Shown here: positions 27,624 through 37,420 of the stretch, piece by piece
Position numbering within the stretch: the stretch's first letter is position 1
How the letters are laid out: the number at the start of each line of letters is the position of its first letter
From: Vibrio hyugaensis
GTDB lineage: Bacteria; Pseudomonadota; Gammaproteobacteria; Enterobacterales; Vibrionaceae
Length of the DNA stretch: 64,000 nucleotides
Assembly (NCBI RefSeq): GCF_002906655.1
Contig: NZ_CP025794.1
Span: forward strand, 3,410,001 to 3,474,000
Direction of reading: 5' to 3'
Position numbers and translations under genes: made by a program
The notes under the pieces: generated by a model
What the model saw: the letters and a program-made list of their open reading frames with translations, nothing else
What the model was told of the DNA's origin: nothing
The model's database searches: none

Positions 27624-29030
27624 ATGAGTATTAATAAAACCCATCTGTGGTTGTTGTTGGCGTTTGCTCTTTTACTCCGTCTTATTTCACTTGCCGCTTA
27701 CCCTTTGATGGACACCACAGAAGCCCGCTACGGCGAAATGGCGCGCTTAATGGTGGAAACCGGCAACTGGCTTACCCCACAGTTTGATTACGGCGTGCCT
27801 TTTTGGGGGAAACCACCCCTGTTCACGTGGATGAGTGCTTACGGCATTGAGCTGTTTGGATTGAATGAATTTGCAGTGCGCTCGCCTCATTGGTTAGCGG
27901 GTGTTGCGACGATTGTTTTTGTTGCTTTCATGGCGCATCGTGCAGGCTTTAATGCAGTCATCGCAGCGTTGGTATTGGCGACGTGTGGCATCTTTTCAAT
28001 TGCGGCGGGCGCAGTGATGACCGACATGGCACTGACGTTGGCAATGACCATGGCGATGGTCGGCTTTTACTATTGCTGGCTCGGCAAAGACAAACACAGC
28101 CGATTGTGGGGTTATCTCGGTTTCTTTGGCTTGGCTTGTGGGTTGTTGGCAAAAGGTCCCGTAGCGATAGTAATTATGGGCATCGCAGTATTTCCTTGGC
28201 TTGTGATTCAGCATGGTTTCTTTGGCGCTTTTAAAGCCTTGTGGCAGCGGTTTCCTATCGTATCGGGTTTGGCGCTTATGCTGGCGGTTGCTTTGCCTTG
28301 GTACATCATGGCAGAAATGGCGACGCCTGGATTTATTGATTACTTTATTGTTGGTGAGCACTTTAAGCGTTTTGTTGTCAGCGGTTGGGAAGGGGACCTG
28401 TATGGCTCTGCTCATGATCAACCACGTGGGATGATCTGGGTATTCTGGCTGCAGTCGGCTGCGCCTTGGTCGATTGTATTGCCTATCTTGGCGTGGAAAC
28501 GTCGTAAGGTACTCAAAGCCATTGAAACGGATCATCAAGGCCTATTTAGCTTCCTGATGTGTTGGCTGATTTCTCCAATGATCTTGTTCACCATGGCTGG
28601 GAATATTTTGCCTGCTTACGTACTACCGGGTGTGCCTGCGTTGGGTATCTTAATTGCGATGCTGGTGGATAAACACGATTTTAAATGGTTGACCGGAACG
28701 GCGGCGGTGTTACCAGCCCTGCTTATGATTGCGATGTTGGTTTTGAATATGGGCAAAGCAGACAGCCGCAGCGACCGCATAATCTTCGCGCAAATTAATG
28801 ACAACGCTCCGGTATTTTACATTGGTAAGCGCCCGTTCTCAGGCCAGTTCTATAGTCATGGTCAGGCGAAAAAGCTTGAAGATAAGAGTGACTTAAACGA
28901 CCTGAAGAAATTCCACCTGATTGGTAAATCGCAGCAAGTGGATAGCATGATTCATGAAAATGCGTTGAGTTGTACCAACGAGTTCACAGCAAAGTCGAAA
29001 CGCTCACTCTACACCTGTGTGGTTGGGTAA
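27624..29030 (+). CDS. GT39/ArnT-like membrane glycosyltransferase
   Basis: This 468-residue polytopic protein begins MSINKTHLWLLLAFALLLRL. It has the family Asp-x-x-Glu-x-R/Y motif in MDTTEARYGEMARLM in the first periplasmic loop and about ten membrane segments. It should transfer a sugar from the polyprenyl carrier made by the upstream GT2 enzyme to lipid A or another envelope acceptor. The start ATG lies directly after the upstream stop, consistent with translational coupling. Confidence 0.85.
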   Translation: MSINKTHLWLLLAFALLLRLISLAAYPLMDTTEARYGEMARLMVETGNWLTPQFDYGVPFWGKPPLFTWMSAYGIELFGLNEFAVRSPHWLAGVATIVFVAFMAHRAGFNAVIAALVLATCGIFSIAAGAVMTDMALTLAMTMAMVGFYYCWLGKDKHSRLWGYLGFFGLACGLLAKGPVAIVIMGIAVFPWLVIQHGFFGAFKALWQRFPIVSGLALMLAVALPWYIMAEMATPGFIDYFIVGEHFKRFVVSGWEGDLYGSAHDQPRGMIWVFWLQSAAPWSIVLPILAWKRRKVLKAIETDHQGLFSFLMCWLISPMILFTMAGNILPAYVLPGVPALGILIAMLVDKHDFKWLTGTAAVLPALLMIAMLVLNMGKADSRSDRIIFAQINDNAPVFYIGKRPFSGQFYSHGQAKKLEDKSDLNDLKKFHLIGKSQQVDSMIHENALSCTNEFTAKSKRSLYTCVVG

Positions 29031-29034
29031 CGGA

Positions 29035-29421
29035 ATGCACAAATTAATCAGGTTTGCTCTGGTTGGTGGTGTTGGCTTTATGGTCGACACCCTTATCTTT
29101 TCTGTGTTGTTCCATTGGTTTGGTCTGGAGCTGATGCTGGCTCGTGGGATAGCATTTTTGTTTGCAGCAACCACGACTTGGCTTGGCAATCGCTGGCTGA
29201 CTTTCTCTCAAGCGGAAAAAACCAACCCTTTCGCTCAATGGCAAAAATTTATGGCGAGTGCCTGTATCAGTGCTTTGCCGAACTTTATTGTGTTCAAAGG
29301 CGTAACGCTCGCGCTAGGAACGCAAGGGTTGATGGTCTATTTGGCTTTGATCTTAGGCATATTGGCAGGCATGGTGAGTAATTATTTGCTCAGTGCAAAA
29401 TGGGTGTTTCGCCAAGGGTAA
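29035..29421 (+). CDS. GtrA-family flippase-like membrane protein
   Basis: This 128-residue protein (MHKLIRFALVGGVGFMVDTL) has four membrane segments and fits the GtrA family, thought to move polyprenyl-linked sugars across the inner membrane. ATG 29035 is four bases after the GT39 stop; an in-frame GTG at 29017 would overlap that gene. It is the third gene of the glycosylation operon. Confidence 0.85.
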   Translation: MHKLIRFALVGGVGFMVDTLIFSVLFHWFGLELMLARGIAFLFAATTTWLGNRWLTFSQAEKTNPFAQWQKFMASACISALPNFIVFKGVTLALGTQGLMVYLALILGILAGMVSNYLLSAKWVFRQG

Positions 29422-29811
29422 GTAGGGTGGGGTTGTCGAGAATGACGATAATTCCATTTAAAACAGGGAGATGGATGAAATTTAAGTGTGATCTATATCA
29501 CGTATTGAGTGATCTGTCTCTTTCTATCCATGCGCTCTGATATCTCTCTATTTTCATATAAAAACCATTTTATTATTAAGGGTTAAGTTCTATAAATACA
29601 ATAGCTTAGGCTTTCTTCTGATGCACTTTATTTATTGTGCAGCTCATGCTTCGAAAATATAAAACCGCTCTCCACCGTAACTCTGTTAATAATGCAGATC
29701 TTTCTGTTCTCTTTCTGTTCATATTTTGGCGTCTTCTATTCACTTCTGTTGTTTAAAATCCATGAAATTTCAAAAGCTAACGCCAATTTATCATCAGTCA
29801 TAGAGGCTAAT
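29422..29811 (+). promoter_or_regulatory. long leader of the chemoreceptor gene with a CRP-type site
   Basis: The gap holds TGTGATCTATATCACG at 29487-29502, a near-perfect CRP site (TGTGA-N6-TCACA with one change). It is followed by AT-rich promoter-like sequence. The reading frame of the receptor is open upstream to 29635 but lacks a ribosome-binding site there. Confidence 0.6.
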
Positions 29812-31908
29812 ATGTTTAACAGTATACGTACGCGAATTGCAGTGAGTGCGGGTGGAGCAATGGCTTTCACTTTGTTGATTGCAATGGGCATGACCACCAA
29901 CGCTTTCACGGATGTGAACAAGCAAATTAACGAAAAAGTGAAAGCGCAATTGACCGATGCGACCAACACGGATCTGCAAAATACCGCGATTCAGCAAGGT
30001 TTGAATATCGCTAACCAGCTTGATCCTGTCTTGGCAAACCTAAAGCAAGCGCGCTCTATCATTGAGTTAAGCGCAGAACGTAACGCAAGCGCAGACCTTA
30101 TTGTTAAACAGTTTACTGCCGCGCTAGAGGCTCAGAATAAAGCCGTATTTGCTGGCTACATGGTTTGGCAAGATAAAACATGGCCACAACAAGTGACGTT
30201 CAACGCAGAAGATGGGTTTAACAGCCAAGGTTACCTTGCGCCGTTTTTCTCGCCTAACGAGCATGACAGCTTTGATGCGGTCGCCATGGAAAGCTTTAGC
30301 AACACAGAGCTCAACAGCAATGGTGAGCGCAAAGATGATTGGCACCTTATGCCTTACGAAACGGGTAAGACGTTTGTCATGGAACCTTACTTCTATCCAG
30401 TACGAGGCAAGCAAGAGCTGATCACGACCATCAGCCAACCAATTAAGCAGGATGGCAAAATCATCGGTTCATTGGGCTTCGATTTATCGCTGCATGAGCT
30501 ACAAAGCCAGAGTGAACGTTTTGCGCATAACCTGTTTGATGGCGAAGGCAAAATCCTTATCACGTCTTGGAAAGGCATTACGCTTGCGAACAGCCGGGCT
30601 GCCGATATGGTCGGTAAGAAAGTATCGTCTGAGCTCGCTGCAGAATGGTCAAACATTCAGTCTATTGCGAAACGTGATGGCGCAGGTCTTGTGACTTTTG
30701 GTGGTGATGAATACGCGATCACGGCTATCGATACGAGCGATGCACCGTGGGTAGTCATGGTGTCGGTTCCCAGTAGCCACCTTGCAAGAAGCGTCGATGA
30801 CTACGCGCAATGGAGTGATGAACAGAATTCAAAAGCGCTTGAAAAAGGTGTGTGGGCGGGGATCATCGCTGCTCTTCTAGGCATTGCCTCGATGGCTTTG
30901 ATCGCGAACTCTTTGGGTAAAGTGCTAAACAATCTGGTTGAGCGTTTTAAAGATGCCGCGCAAGGTGAAGGTGACTTAACTTACCGTATCGAAGTGAAAG
31001 GTAAAGATGAAACTGCGCAATTGGCACATTGGTTCAATACTTTCCTATCGCGTATGCAGGAGATGCTGCTGACTGTGATGGCAACGGCAGACCAAGTCGA
31101 TAAGAACGCCACAGAAGGCCAGACACGTGCCGCGGCTTCTCGTGACCAATTGAATGCCCAAGTAAATGAGGTGAACTCGCTAGCAACCGCAATCAATGAA
31201 ATGAGTGCTACTGCGCAAGAGGTCGCGAACTCAGCAGTTCAAGCGGCAGCCGCAGCAAGCCAAGTACAAAGCAACAGCTTGAACGGCATGACACGCATGG
31301 ATAATGCTGCAAATGCGGTAGATAGCTTGGCAATGCAAGTGAACGATGCGCAGCAACAAACACAGAACTTGGTTGATTCCAGCACGGCGATTCAAGGCAT
31401 TCTGAGCGAGATCGGTGGTATTGCAGAACAAACCAATCTATTGGCTCTGAACGCTGCAATTGAAGCGGCTCGCGCAGGTGAGGCAGGTCGAGGTTTTGCA
31501 GTCGTTGCCGATGAAGTTCGTAATCTGGCAAATCGTACTCAAGGTTCGACAGAAGAAATCCGCGTTATGCTCGCTCGACTAGAGCAGGAGACGCAATCTA
31601 TCGTGGTGTTGATGGAGCAAAGCCAAAAGCAAGCTAACGATACTAAAGGTGAAACGCAAGCTGCCCACCTAGCGCTGTCTGAAATCAACCAAGCGATTGA
31701 AGTCATCAATGATATGAACAACCAAATCGCTTCGGCAGCAGAAGAGCAAAGCTCAGTATCGGAAGAGATTAACCGTAACGTCGTAATCATCAACGATACG
31801 GCGGTAGAGGTGATGGATACGATGACCTCTTCAGTAGAAATCAGTAACGAGTTGACGGTAAAAGCGAGCGATCTTCACGGAGAACTGAGTAAGTTCAAGT
31901 TGTCTTAA
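29812..31908 (+). CDS. methyl-accepting chemotaxis protein, Cache sensor
   Basis: This protein of about 698 residues starts at ATG 29812, preceded by AGAGG ([20 protein letters not shown]). It has an N-terminal membrane segment, a large periplasmic double-Cache-like sensor to about residue 340, a second membrane segment ([20 protein letters not shown]), a HAMP domain and a long signalling hairpin with the CheA/CheW tip [20 protein letters not shown]. The ligand is unknown. It is monocistronic, with a terminator directly after it. Confidence 0.9.
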   Translation: MFNSIRTRIAVSAGGAMAFTLLIAMGMTTNAFTDVNKQINEKVKAQLTDATNTDLQNTAIQQGLNIANQLDPVLANLKQARSIIELSAERNASADLIVKQFTAALEAQNKAVFAGYMVWQDKTWPQQVTFNAEDGFNSQGYLAPFFSPNEHDSFDAVAMESFSNTELNSNGERKDDWHLMPYETGKTFVMEPYFYPVRGKQELITTISQPIKQDGKIIGSLGFDLSLHELQSQSERFAHNLFDGEGKILITSWKGITLANSRAADMVGKKVSSELAAEWSNIQSIAKRDGAGLVTFGGDEYAITAIDTSDAPWVVMVSVPSSHLARSVDDYAQWSDEQNSKALEKGVWAGIIAALLGIASMALIANSLGKVLNNLVERFKDAAQGEGDLTYRIEVKGKDETAQLAHWFNTFLSRMQEMLLTVMATADQVDKNATEGQTRAAASRDQLNAQVNEVNSLATAINEMSATAQEVANSAVQAAAAASQVQSNSLNGMTRMDNAANAVDSLAMQVNDAQQQTQNLVDSSTAIQGILSEIGGIAEQTNLLALNAAIEAARAGEAGRGFAVVADEVRNLANRTQGSTEEIRVMLARLEQETQSIVVLMEQSQKQANDTKGETQAAHLALSEINQAIEVINDMNNQIASAAEEQSSVSEEINRNVVIINDTAVEVMDTMTSSVEISNELTVKASDLHGELSKFKLS

Positions 31909-31936
31909 TCGTTTCATTTATTGAGTCTCTCTAACA

Positions 31937-31966
31937 AGCCGAGTGCATTATGCGCTCGGCTTTTTT
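31937..31966 (+). terminator. terminator of the chemoreceptor gene
   Basis: GCCGAG and CTCGGC arms, extended by GCA/TGC around a TTA loop, are followed by six T residues. Confidence 0.88.
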
Positions 31967-32460
31967 GTTGGTGCCAACGACATTAAACCAAGGTATTCAA
32001 TTCAACTTTTTCTGCTTTGGTTGCGTCTTTTTGAAAATGACTTCGTCTTATCGGCATGGAACGGAATTAAGTGATGTATGCATGGTGATGTTTTATTCAT
32101 CTAATGCCTTTTTGAGAGTACTGTAATTGGCGTCGATTTTATAAATCAAGTTGCGCTTCAAATTGATTATTACCGTACGCGATTTTTACTGGGTTTTGGA
32201 ACTTGTTCTAGATCATTAAAGTGTTCAAAAACGCAATCTTTGATTTTAAATATTTAAACTTTGATGTGGTTTAAGAAATTAAACCTGACTCATATGTTTT
32301 TGGTGATCTTGTTCAACTATTGTGCGTGATTTCGATCGGTTCTTGGTAATTTGCTGGTGTTTTAAGCGCATGTTTTAGGTTTACAGAAGTTTACTCTGTA
32401 TTGCTGAACTCACCCGAAAGGAGTAGTTTGCAGTCATTGAGTTCAAAAATGTAAACCGAA
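31967..32460 (+). promoter_or_regulatory. long intergenic region upstream of the DauR-like regulator
   Basis: No ORF or RNA gene is seen in this AT-rich stretch. At 32029-32054 it contains a sequence matching 26452-26480 (TTTTxGAAAAT then GACTTCGTCTTA), which may be a shared operator. The promoter of the regulator operon should lie in the right half. Confidence 0.4.
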
Positions 32461-33129
32461 ATGATGAGTGTAAAGCAAGTTCGATTCACCGACGAAGACA
32501 GAGAATGTTTAAGCAACTATTTTCGTTTAGCAGACACGATTGCCGATTTGATCGGACCGTACTGTGAAGTGGTTATTCATTCATTTGAAAGCCTAGAAAA
32601 TTCAGTCGTGAAGATCGTGAATGGTCATCATACCGGGCGTGAAATTGGCTCGCCAATCACCGATTTGGGCTTACGTATGTGGAGCACATTCGAGAAAACG
32701 GGCGAAGTCTCTCCGAAGAGCTATTTCACCAATGCTGCTGATGGCTCGCTACTGAAATCGACCACGTGCATTTTGGCAGGCCCAGAGCAAAAGCCGATTG
32801 GCATGCTGTGCATCAATATGAACTTATCTTTCCCATTCCCAGAAATCGTCAAGACGCTGATGCCACAGTGTCACGTATCGCAAACCTTGGTCAGTGAAAC
32901 CTTCAGCAATAACGCGAACGACGTGATTAAGCAGGCACTGAGCGCTGCCATGCAAGAGGTGGATCAAGACGAGACGGTTTCCGCAAAAGGTCGTAACAAA
33001 GCCATCATTCGTTGTTTGTTTGATAACGGTGTGTTTGAGCTAAAAGAGACGACCACACAAGTATCAGAGCAACTTGGGATCAGCCGTCAGGCGGTCTACA
33101 AGTTTATCCGTGAATTTAAATCAGAATAA
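32461..33129 (+). CDS. YheO/DauR-like PAS-HTH transcriptional regulator
   Basis: This 222-residue protein has an N-terminal YheO-like PAS domain (IADLIGPYCEVVIHSFESLE, later STTCILAGPEQKPIGMLCIN) and a C-terminal helix-turn-helix (TTTQVSEQLGISRQAVYKFI). The family includes DauR, which controls D-amino-acid catabolism. It lies 24 bases before ridA and heads a four-gene set with ridA, a cystine-type transporter and a CoA-disulfide reductase, so amino-acid or thiol sensing is likely. Start ATG 32461 or 32464. Confidence 0.82.
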   Translation: MMSVKQVRFTDEDRECLSNYFRLADTIADLIGPYCEVVIHSFESLENSVVKIVNGHHTGREIGSPITDLGLRMWSTFEKTGEVSPKSYFTNAADGSLLKSTTCILAGPEQKPIGMLCINMNLSFPFPEIVKTLMPQCHVSQTLVSETFSNNANDVIKQALSAAMQEVDQDETVSAKGRNKAIIRCLFDNGVFELKETTTQVSEQLGISRQAVYKFIREFKSE

Positions 33130-33153
33130 AACTAATAACTTAGGAGTTATATC

Positions 33154-33537
33154 GTGAAACAGATCATTGCCACTGAACAAGCACCTGCCGCTATCGGCCC
33201 TTACTCTCAAGGTACATCTTACGGCGACATGGTTTACACATCAGGCCAACTACCACTGGTTCCAGAAACCATGCAGTTTGTTGAGGGTGGCATCAAAGAG
33301 CAAGCTCGTCAGTCACTAGAGAACTTAAAAGCGGTTCTAGAAGCAAGCGGTGCGGGACTAGACACTGTATTGAAGACGACGTGCTTCCTATCAGATATGG
33401 AAAACTTCGCCGCATTTAACGAAGTGTACACAGAGGTATTCGGTACAGAAAACGCACCAGCTCGCTCTTGCGTTGAAGCAGCAAGACTACCAAAAGACGC
33501 ATTGGTTGAAGTTGAAGCCATTGCATACAAAAAGTAA
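33154..33537 (+). CDS. ridA: RidA-family reactive intermediate deaminase
   Basis: This 127-residue protein of the YjgF/RidA family starts at GTG 33154 with AGGAG upstream. The conserved region is [20 protein letters not shown], and the catalytic Arg is in [20 protein letters not shown]. RidA hydrolyses 2-aminoacrylate and related imines that form when PLP enzymes break down serine or cysteine. Its place before a cystine-type transporter suggests it protects against intermediates of cysteine catabolism. Confidence 0.9.
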   Translation: MKQIIATEQAPAAIGPYSQGTSYGDMVYTSGQLPLVPETMQFVEGGIKEQARQSLENLKAVLEASGAGLDTVLKTTCFLSDMENFAAFNEVYTEVFGTENAPARSCVEAARLPKDALVEVEAIAYKK

Positions 33538-33577
33538 CCGATTTTCGGACATAAATGGGTATCAATAGGAGATTCTC

Positions 33578-34985
33578 ATGAGCGTTTCATTTATTGGATT
33601 GAGCATCCTGTTCTTTGGGTTCTACGCATTACTTGCGAACTTCAAAAAAACAAAAGAAAAGCTTTAACTTCCGCGTACTGAGTGCGCTTGCTGCTGGTCT
33701 GTTATTCGGCGGTGCGATTCAGCTCGTATTCGGTGTGGGCAACGTGGCGACCGCAGGCTTTGCTGAACTGATCTCCGTGTTCGGTAAAGGCTACATCAAG
33801 CTTCTACAAATGATTGTAATCCCGCTGGTATTTGTGGCGATGATCTCTTCGATCATGAACGTAGAAGGCGGTGGTGCACTATCGCGCATCGCACCAAAAA
33901 TCATCGGTATTCTACTTTTCACTTGTGCTATCTCTGCGGCAGTGGGCATCGCAAGTATTTACCTATTCGGTATCGATGCTAACGCGCTAGTCAGCACTAT
34001 CGGCACTAACAGCGCTATCGAAGCACGTGGTGACTCTCTGATTGCAACACAAGATGCGATGGCGAGCAGCGGCTTGTCAGGTATGGCGCTGTCTATCATC
34101 CCAACCAACATCTTTGACATGCTAACGGGCTCTCAACGTACTTCGACGCTATCAACTGTATTGTTCGGTATGTTCCTTGGCTACTGTATCCTGCAAGTGA
34201 AAAACCGTAAGCCAGAGAAAGTGCAAAACTTTGTTGATTTCATCAACTCTGCAAAAGAAGTTGTACTTTCAATGGTACGTGAGATTCTGAAGCTGACGCC
34301 TTACGGTGTGTTCGCTCTGATGACCACGTTCATGATGACAAACGATTTGTTTGCACTAGCAGAAATGGGGCGCTTCCTACTAGCAAGCTACGTGGCAATC
34401 GGTGTAATGTTCGCTATCCACTTCGTGATGGTGTCTATGTTCGGTCTGTCTCCTGCGAAGTTCATGAAGAAAATCTGGCCAGTGCTAGTATTTGGCTTCG
34501 GCTCTCGCTCAAGCATGGCGGCAATCCCACTAAACGTTGAAACTCAAACTCAACGTCTAGGCGTGGACGAAGAAACAGCAAACATGTCAGCAACATTCGG
34601 TACCAGTATCGGTCAGAACGGCTGTGCGGGTATCTACCCAGCAATGCTAGCTATCATGGCGGCTCAAGTAATGGGTATGCCAGTTGACCTAGGCTTCATC
34701 CTACAACTTATTGCTGTAATCGCGATTGCTTCATTCGGTATCGCAGGTGTTGGTGGCGGTGCAACGTTCGCAGCAGTAGCGGTGCTAACTATCATGGGTC
34801 TAGACATTACGGTTGTGGCGATTCTGGTTTCTATCGAAGCGCTTATCGACATGGCTCGTACCGCGCTTAACATCTCTGGCTCAATGTTGTCAGGTGTACT
34901 AACCGCGAAGAAGAATGGCTCACTAAACACTGAGCAATACAATGCTGACGTTACTGCAACAGTAACAAAAGAAGCAGCAGTGTAA
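33578..34985 (+). pseudogene. cystine/dicarboxylate:cation symporter (TcyP-like), frameshifted near the start
   Basis: The true start is ATG 33578 after AGGAG, encoding MSVSFIGLSILFFGFYALLA. This frame stops at 33666 because of one extra A in the A7 run at 33644-33650. Removing one A joins NFKK to QKKSFNFRVLSALAAG and gives a full protein of about 468 residues of the DAACS family, most like L-cystine symporter TcyP/YdjN. It has about eight membrane segments, re-entrant loops, and the conserved motif VGGGATFAAVAVLTIMG. The downstream part has no good start of its own. The change may be a real mutation or a homopolymer error. Confidence 0.8.
33644..33650 (+). repeat. A7 tract at the symporter frameshift
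   Basis: Seven A residues; six would keep the symporter in frame. It is the second single-A excess in an A-run in this window, after 3635-3642. Confidence 0.8.
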
Positions 34986-35001
34986 TTTCCAAACTTAATA
35001 A

Positions 35002-35032
35002 AGAGCACCCAACGCGGGTGCTCTCCGTTTTT
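35002..35032 (+). terminator. terminator-like hairpin between the symporter and the reductase
   Basis: AGAGCACCC pairs with GGGTGCTCT around AACGC, then CCG and five T. It may reduce read-through into the reductase gene, which starts 30 bases later. Confidence 0.8.
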
Positions 35033-35061
35033 CCTGAGTTCAGGTTATTTAGGTAATAAAT

Positions 35062-36384
35062 ATGAAAGTTGTTGTCGTAGGCGGTAGCGCTGCAGGTATG
35101 AGTTTCGCAGCGAAATACAAACGTAATCAGCCATCAGATGAAGTGATTGTGCTGGATAAGCGCGATTACATCTCGTTCGGTGCGTGTGGCTTACCTTACT
35201 TTGCTGGTGGCATGTTTGATGACACTGAGCGCATGATTTCTCGTACGCCAGAACAAGCGATTAAATCTGGTTTAGACGTGCGCATTGAAACCGAAATTGT
35301 GGCACTAGACCGCACTGAAAAGCAGATTAAAGTTCGTCACCAAGGGGAAGAAAGCACCATCGATTACGATATGTTGGTGATTGCCACAGGCGCGCGTCCA
35401 ATCGTGCCATCGTTCGGTGAGTTCAACCCAGAGCACGTATACACGCTAACCTGCATGGAAGATGGTTTGGCAGTAAAAGAAGCGCTTAAGGATAGCAACA
35501 AACAACGCATTTGCGTTATCGGCGGTGGTTTTATCGGTCTTGAAGTGTTCGATGCCGCACACTTACTAGGTAAGCACGTCACCATCATTGAGCGTGAACA
35601 ACATGTAATGAGCCGTCAGTTCAGCCCTGAAATGATTGAAGTGGTAGAAGGTGCGATTCGTGAATCTGGCGCTGAGCTTAAAACCGGTTGCAGCGTATCA
35701 GCCATTCGCGACGCAGAGCAGGGCGGTTACATCGTAGAAACCGACAACGGCAATGTTGAAGCAGACGTTGTGATCATGTCACTTGGCTTCAAACCAAACA
35801 CAGAAGCATTCGAGTTACCAAAAGCAGCGAACGGCGCATTACTAGTAGATGAGTTTGGCGCAACAGAAGGTGCACACATTTACGCTGTTGGCGACTGTGC
35901 CGTGGTTCACCACATGGCGCTAGGCAAATCAGTGTATGTTCCACTGGCAACCACAGCTAACAAACAAGCGCGCATGATGGCTGACAAACTTGCTGGCAAA
36001 GACACTTACATGAGTGGTTTCTTAGGCTCATCTTGTTTGAAAGTGCTGGATTACGAACTGGCATGCACAGGCGTATCGGAACTTCTAGCTAAAGAACACG
36101 GTTTGGAAGTGAAGACATCAACCATTTCAGATAAGAACCAAACCGACTACTACCCAGGTCAAGAAGACATTAAAGTGAAGCTGGTTTACCACCCAGAAAC
36201 CAATGTGCTGCTTGGTGGCGAAATCGTTGGCAAGAAGGGCGCAGTAGGCCGAATCAACGCACTTGCTGTTGCTATCACTGCGAAGATGACCACACAGCAA
36301 CTAGGCTACATGGACTTCTGCTACGCACCACCATTCGCACGTACTTGGGATGCACTAAACGTTGCAGGTAACGTAGCGAAGTAA
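35062..36384 (+). CDS. CoA-disulfide reductase family flavoprotein
   Basis: This 440-residue FAD/NAD(P)H disulfide oxidoreductase has an N-terminal FAD-binding motif (VVVVGGSAAGMSFAAKYK), a single redox cysteine C42 in FGACGLPYF (typical of CoA-disulfide reductase and NADH oxidases), an NAD-binding motif (IGGGFIGLEVFDAA), the FAD site IYAVGDCAVV and a C-terminal dimerisation domain. After the cystine-type symporter, a role in reducing imported disulfides is a reasonable inference. The rhodanese domain found in some relatives is absent. Confidence 0.88.
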   Translation: MKVVVVGGSAAGMSFAAKYKRNQPSDEVIVLDKRDYISFGACGLPYFAGGMFDDTERMISRTPEQAIKSGLDVRIETEIVALDRTEKQIKVRHQGEESTIDYDMLVIATGARPIVPSFGEFNPEHVYTLTCMEDGLAVKEALKDSNKQRICVIGGGFIGLEVFDAAHLLGKHVTIIEREQHVMSRQFSPEMIEVVEGAIRESGAELKTGCSVSAIRDAEQGGYIVETDNGNVEADVVIMSLGFKPNTEAFELPKAANGALLVDEFGATEGAHIYAVGDCAVVHHMALGKSVYVPLATTANKQARMMADKLAGKDTYMSGFLGSSCLKVLDYELACTGVSELLAKEHGLEVKTSTISDKNQTDYYPGQEDIKVKLVYHPETNVLLGGEIVGKKGAVGRINALAVAITAKMTTQQLGYMDFCYAPPFARTWDALNVAGNVAK

Positions 36385-36403
36385 TTTAGTTATCCACGTA
36401 ATT

Positions 36404-36448
36404 CAGACAAAACAAAAGGGCTCCAGAGTTATCTCTGGAGCCCTTTTT
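36404..36448. terminator. terminator copy A, left of the T6SS effector module
   Basis: GGGCTCCAGAG and CTCTGGAGCCC arms, A-run before and T-run after, so it can work in both directions. It serves the reductase gene and the immunity gene. It is nearly identical over 45 bases to 41140-41184. Confidence 0.92.
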
Positions 36449-36463
36449 AATGCTTGTTGTGAA

Positions 36464-37417
36464 CTATGAAGCAGGAGTAGTTTGCTGTTCACCAGCCTCT
36501 TTTAAGCGTTCGATTTCAGATTCCGTTTGCCACTTGCCGTTGTATATACGTCGCCATTCAGGAAGCGGGGCGTTTTGAGCCCTAAGGTCAAAGGTATCGG
36601 CTACCGGAAATTCAAGGCTACGAGAAGGGATATCTTCAATTCGAGGTTCAGGTCTTCCTTCAAAAAACGCTTTATGGTCTGGAAAATCAATACATTCAAT
36701 GCCGTACTTGTTTGAAAGGGTTTCTAGCAATGCATCTAAGTCTTGAACAGTCTTAAAGAATATGTAGCTATAACCACGAGTTTGAGCTCTGAAGACGGTG
36801 TGCTTCTCTAGGTTCCTTTTAGAACACTCGTCATACTTGTGGTAGAAGCGAATCACTTTGCGCTTTTTGTTGTAGTAGGCGAACAGCCAATCTTCTTTCT
36901 CTGCTACTCGAACTTCCGTAGGTTCGTCAGGCTGACGCTTTAGCATACGAAATGAAACCAGTATAAACCCCCCAGCCCCGACAAGAACCATGGGCCCAGC
37001 AATACCTACCATTACTACACAAACTATAGCACCAACCCAGCCCATGAGCTGCGTTGCTGAGTTTACCCAATTAGGTAAATCACGTCGCTTTTTTATCACT
37101 AAGCCGTTGTCGGACAAAGTGTAGTCATAGCGATTGTCTAAACCAAAAGTCAAATAGGACACTCCAGACATTATTATCGTCAGACCCGATAAAATGTAAG
37201 TTAAAAGCATTTCACTACTATCATGAAGGAAGTATGTAAGGAAAAATAATGGGCTCACTGCGGCTATAGCAATCGATAAGTATAAGTATCGAAAAGGTTC
37301 TTCAATATCATGCTTGTGCCAGGTTGTGAGCTCTTTCCCTTTTAGAATTTGTTGCTCTTGTTCTTCTTGATAAACAGAGAGCTCGTCTGGGGTGATGTAA
37401 AAAGGTAAATAAGCCAA
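36464..37417 (-). CDS. membrane protein, candidate immunity to the MIX effector
   Basis: This 317-residue protein has four membrane segments in two pairs (near residues 45-90 and 125-160) and a C-terminal soluble domain. It begins four bases after the effector stop on the same strand, the typical effector-immunity layout. Because the effector has membrane segments and probably acts on membranes, a membrane-bound immunity protein fits. From memory, V. parahaemolyticus VP1388/VP1389 show similar architecture. The function is inferred from position and topology. Confidence 0.6.
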   Translation of the reverse strand: MAYLPFYITPDELSVYQEEQEQQILKGKELTTWHKHDIEEPFRYLYLSIAIAAVSPLFFLTYFLHDSSEMLLTYILSGLTIIMSGVSYLTFGLDNRYDYTLSDNGLVIKKRRDLPNWVNSATQLMGWVGAIVCVVMVGIAGPMVLVGAGGFILVSFRMLKRQPDEPTEVRVAEKEDWLFAYYNKKRKVIRFYHKYDECSKRNLEKHTVFRAQTRGYSYIFFKTVQDLDALLETLSNKYGIECIDFPDHKAFFEGRPEPRIEDIPSRSLEFPVADTFDLRAQNAPLPEWRRIYNGKWQTESEIERLKEAGEQQTTPAS

Positions 37418-37420
37418 GGG

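Noticed and set aside
29635..29811. N-terminal extension of the chemoreceptor (59 more residues)
   Set aside because: No ribosome-binding site at 29635. The ATG at 29812 has AGAGG and begins directly with a typical chemoreceptor membrane segment.
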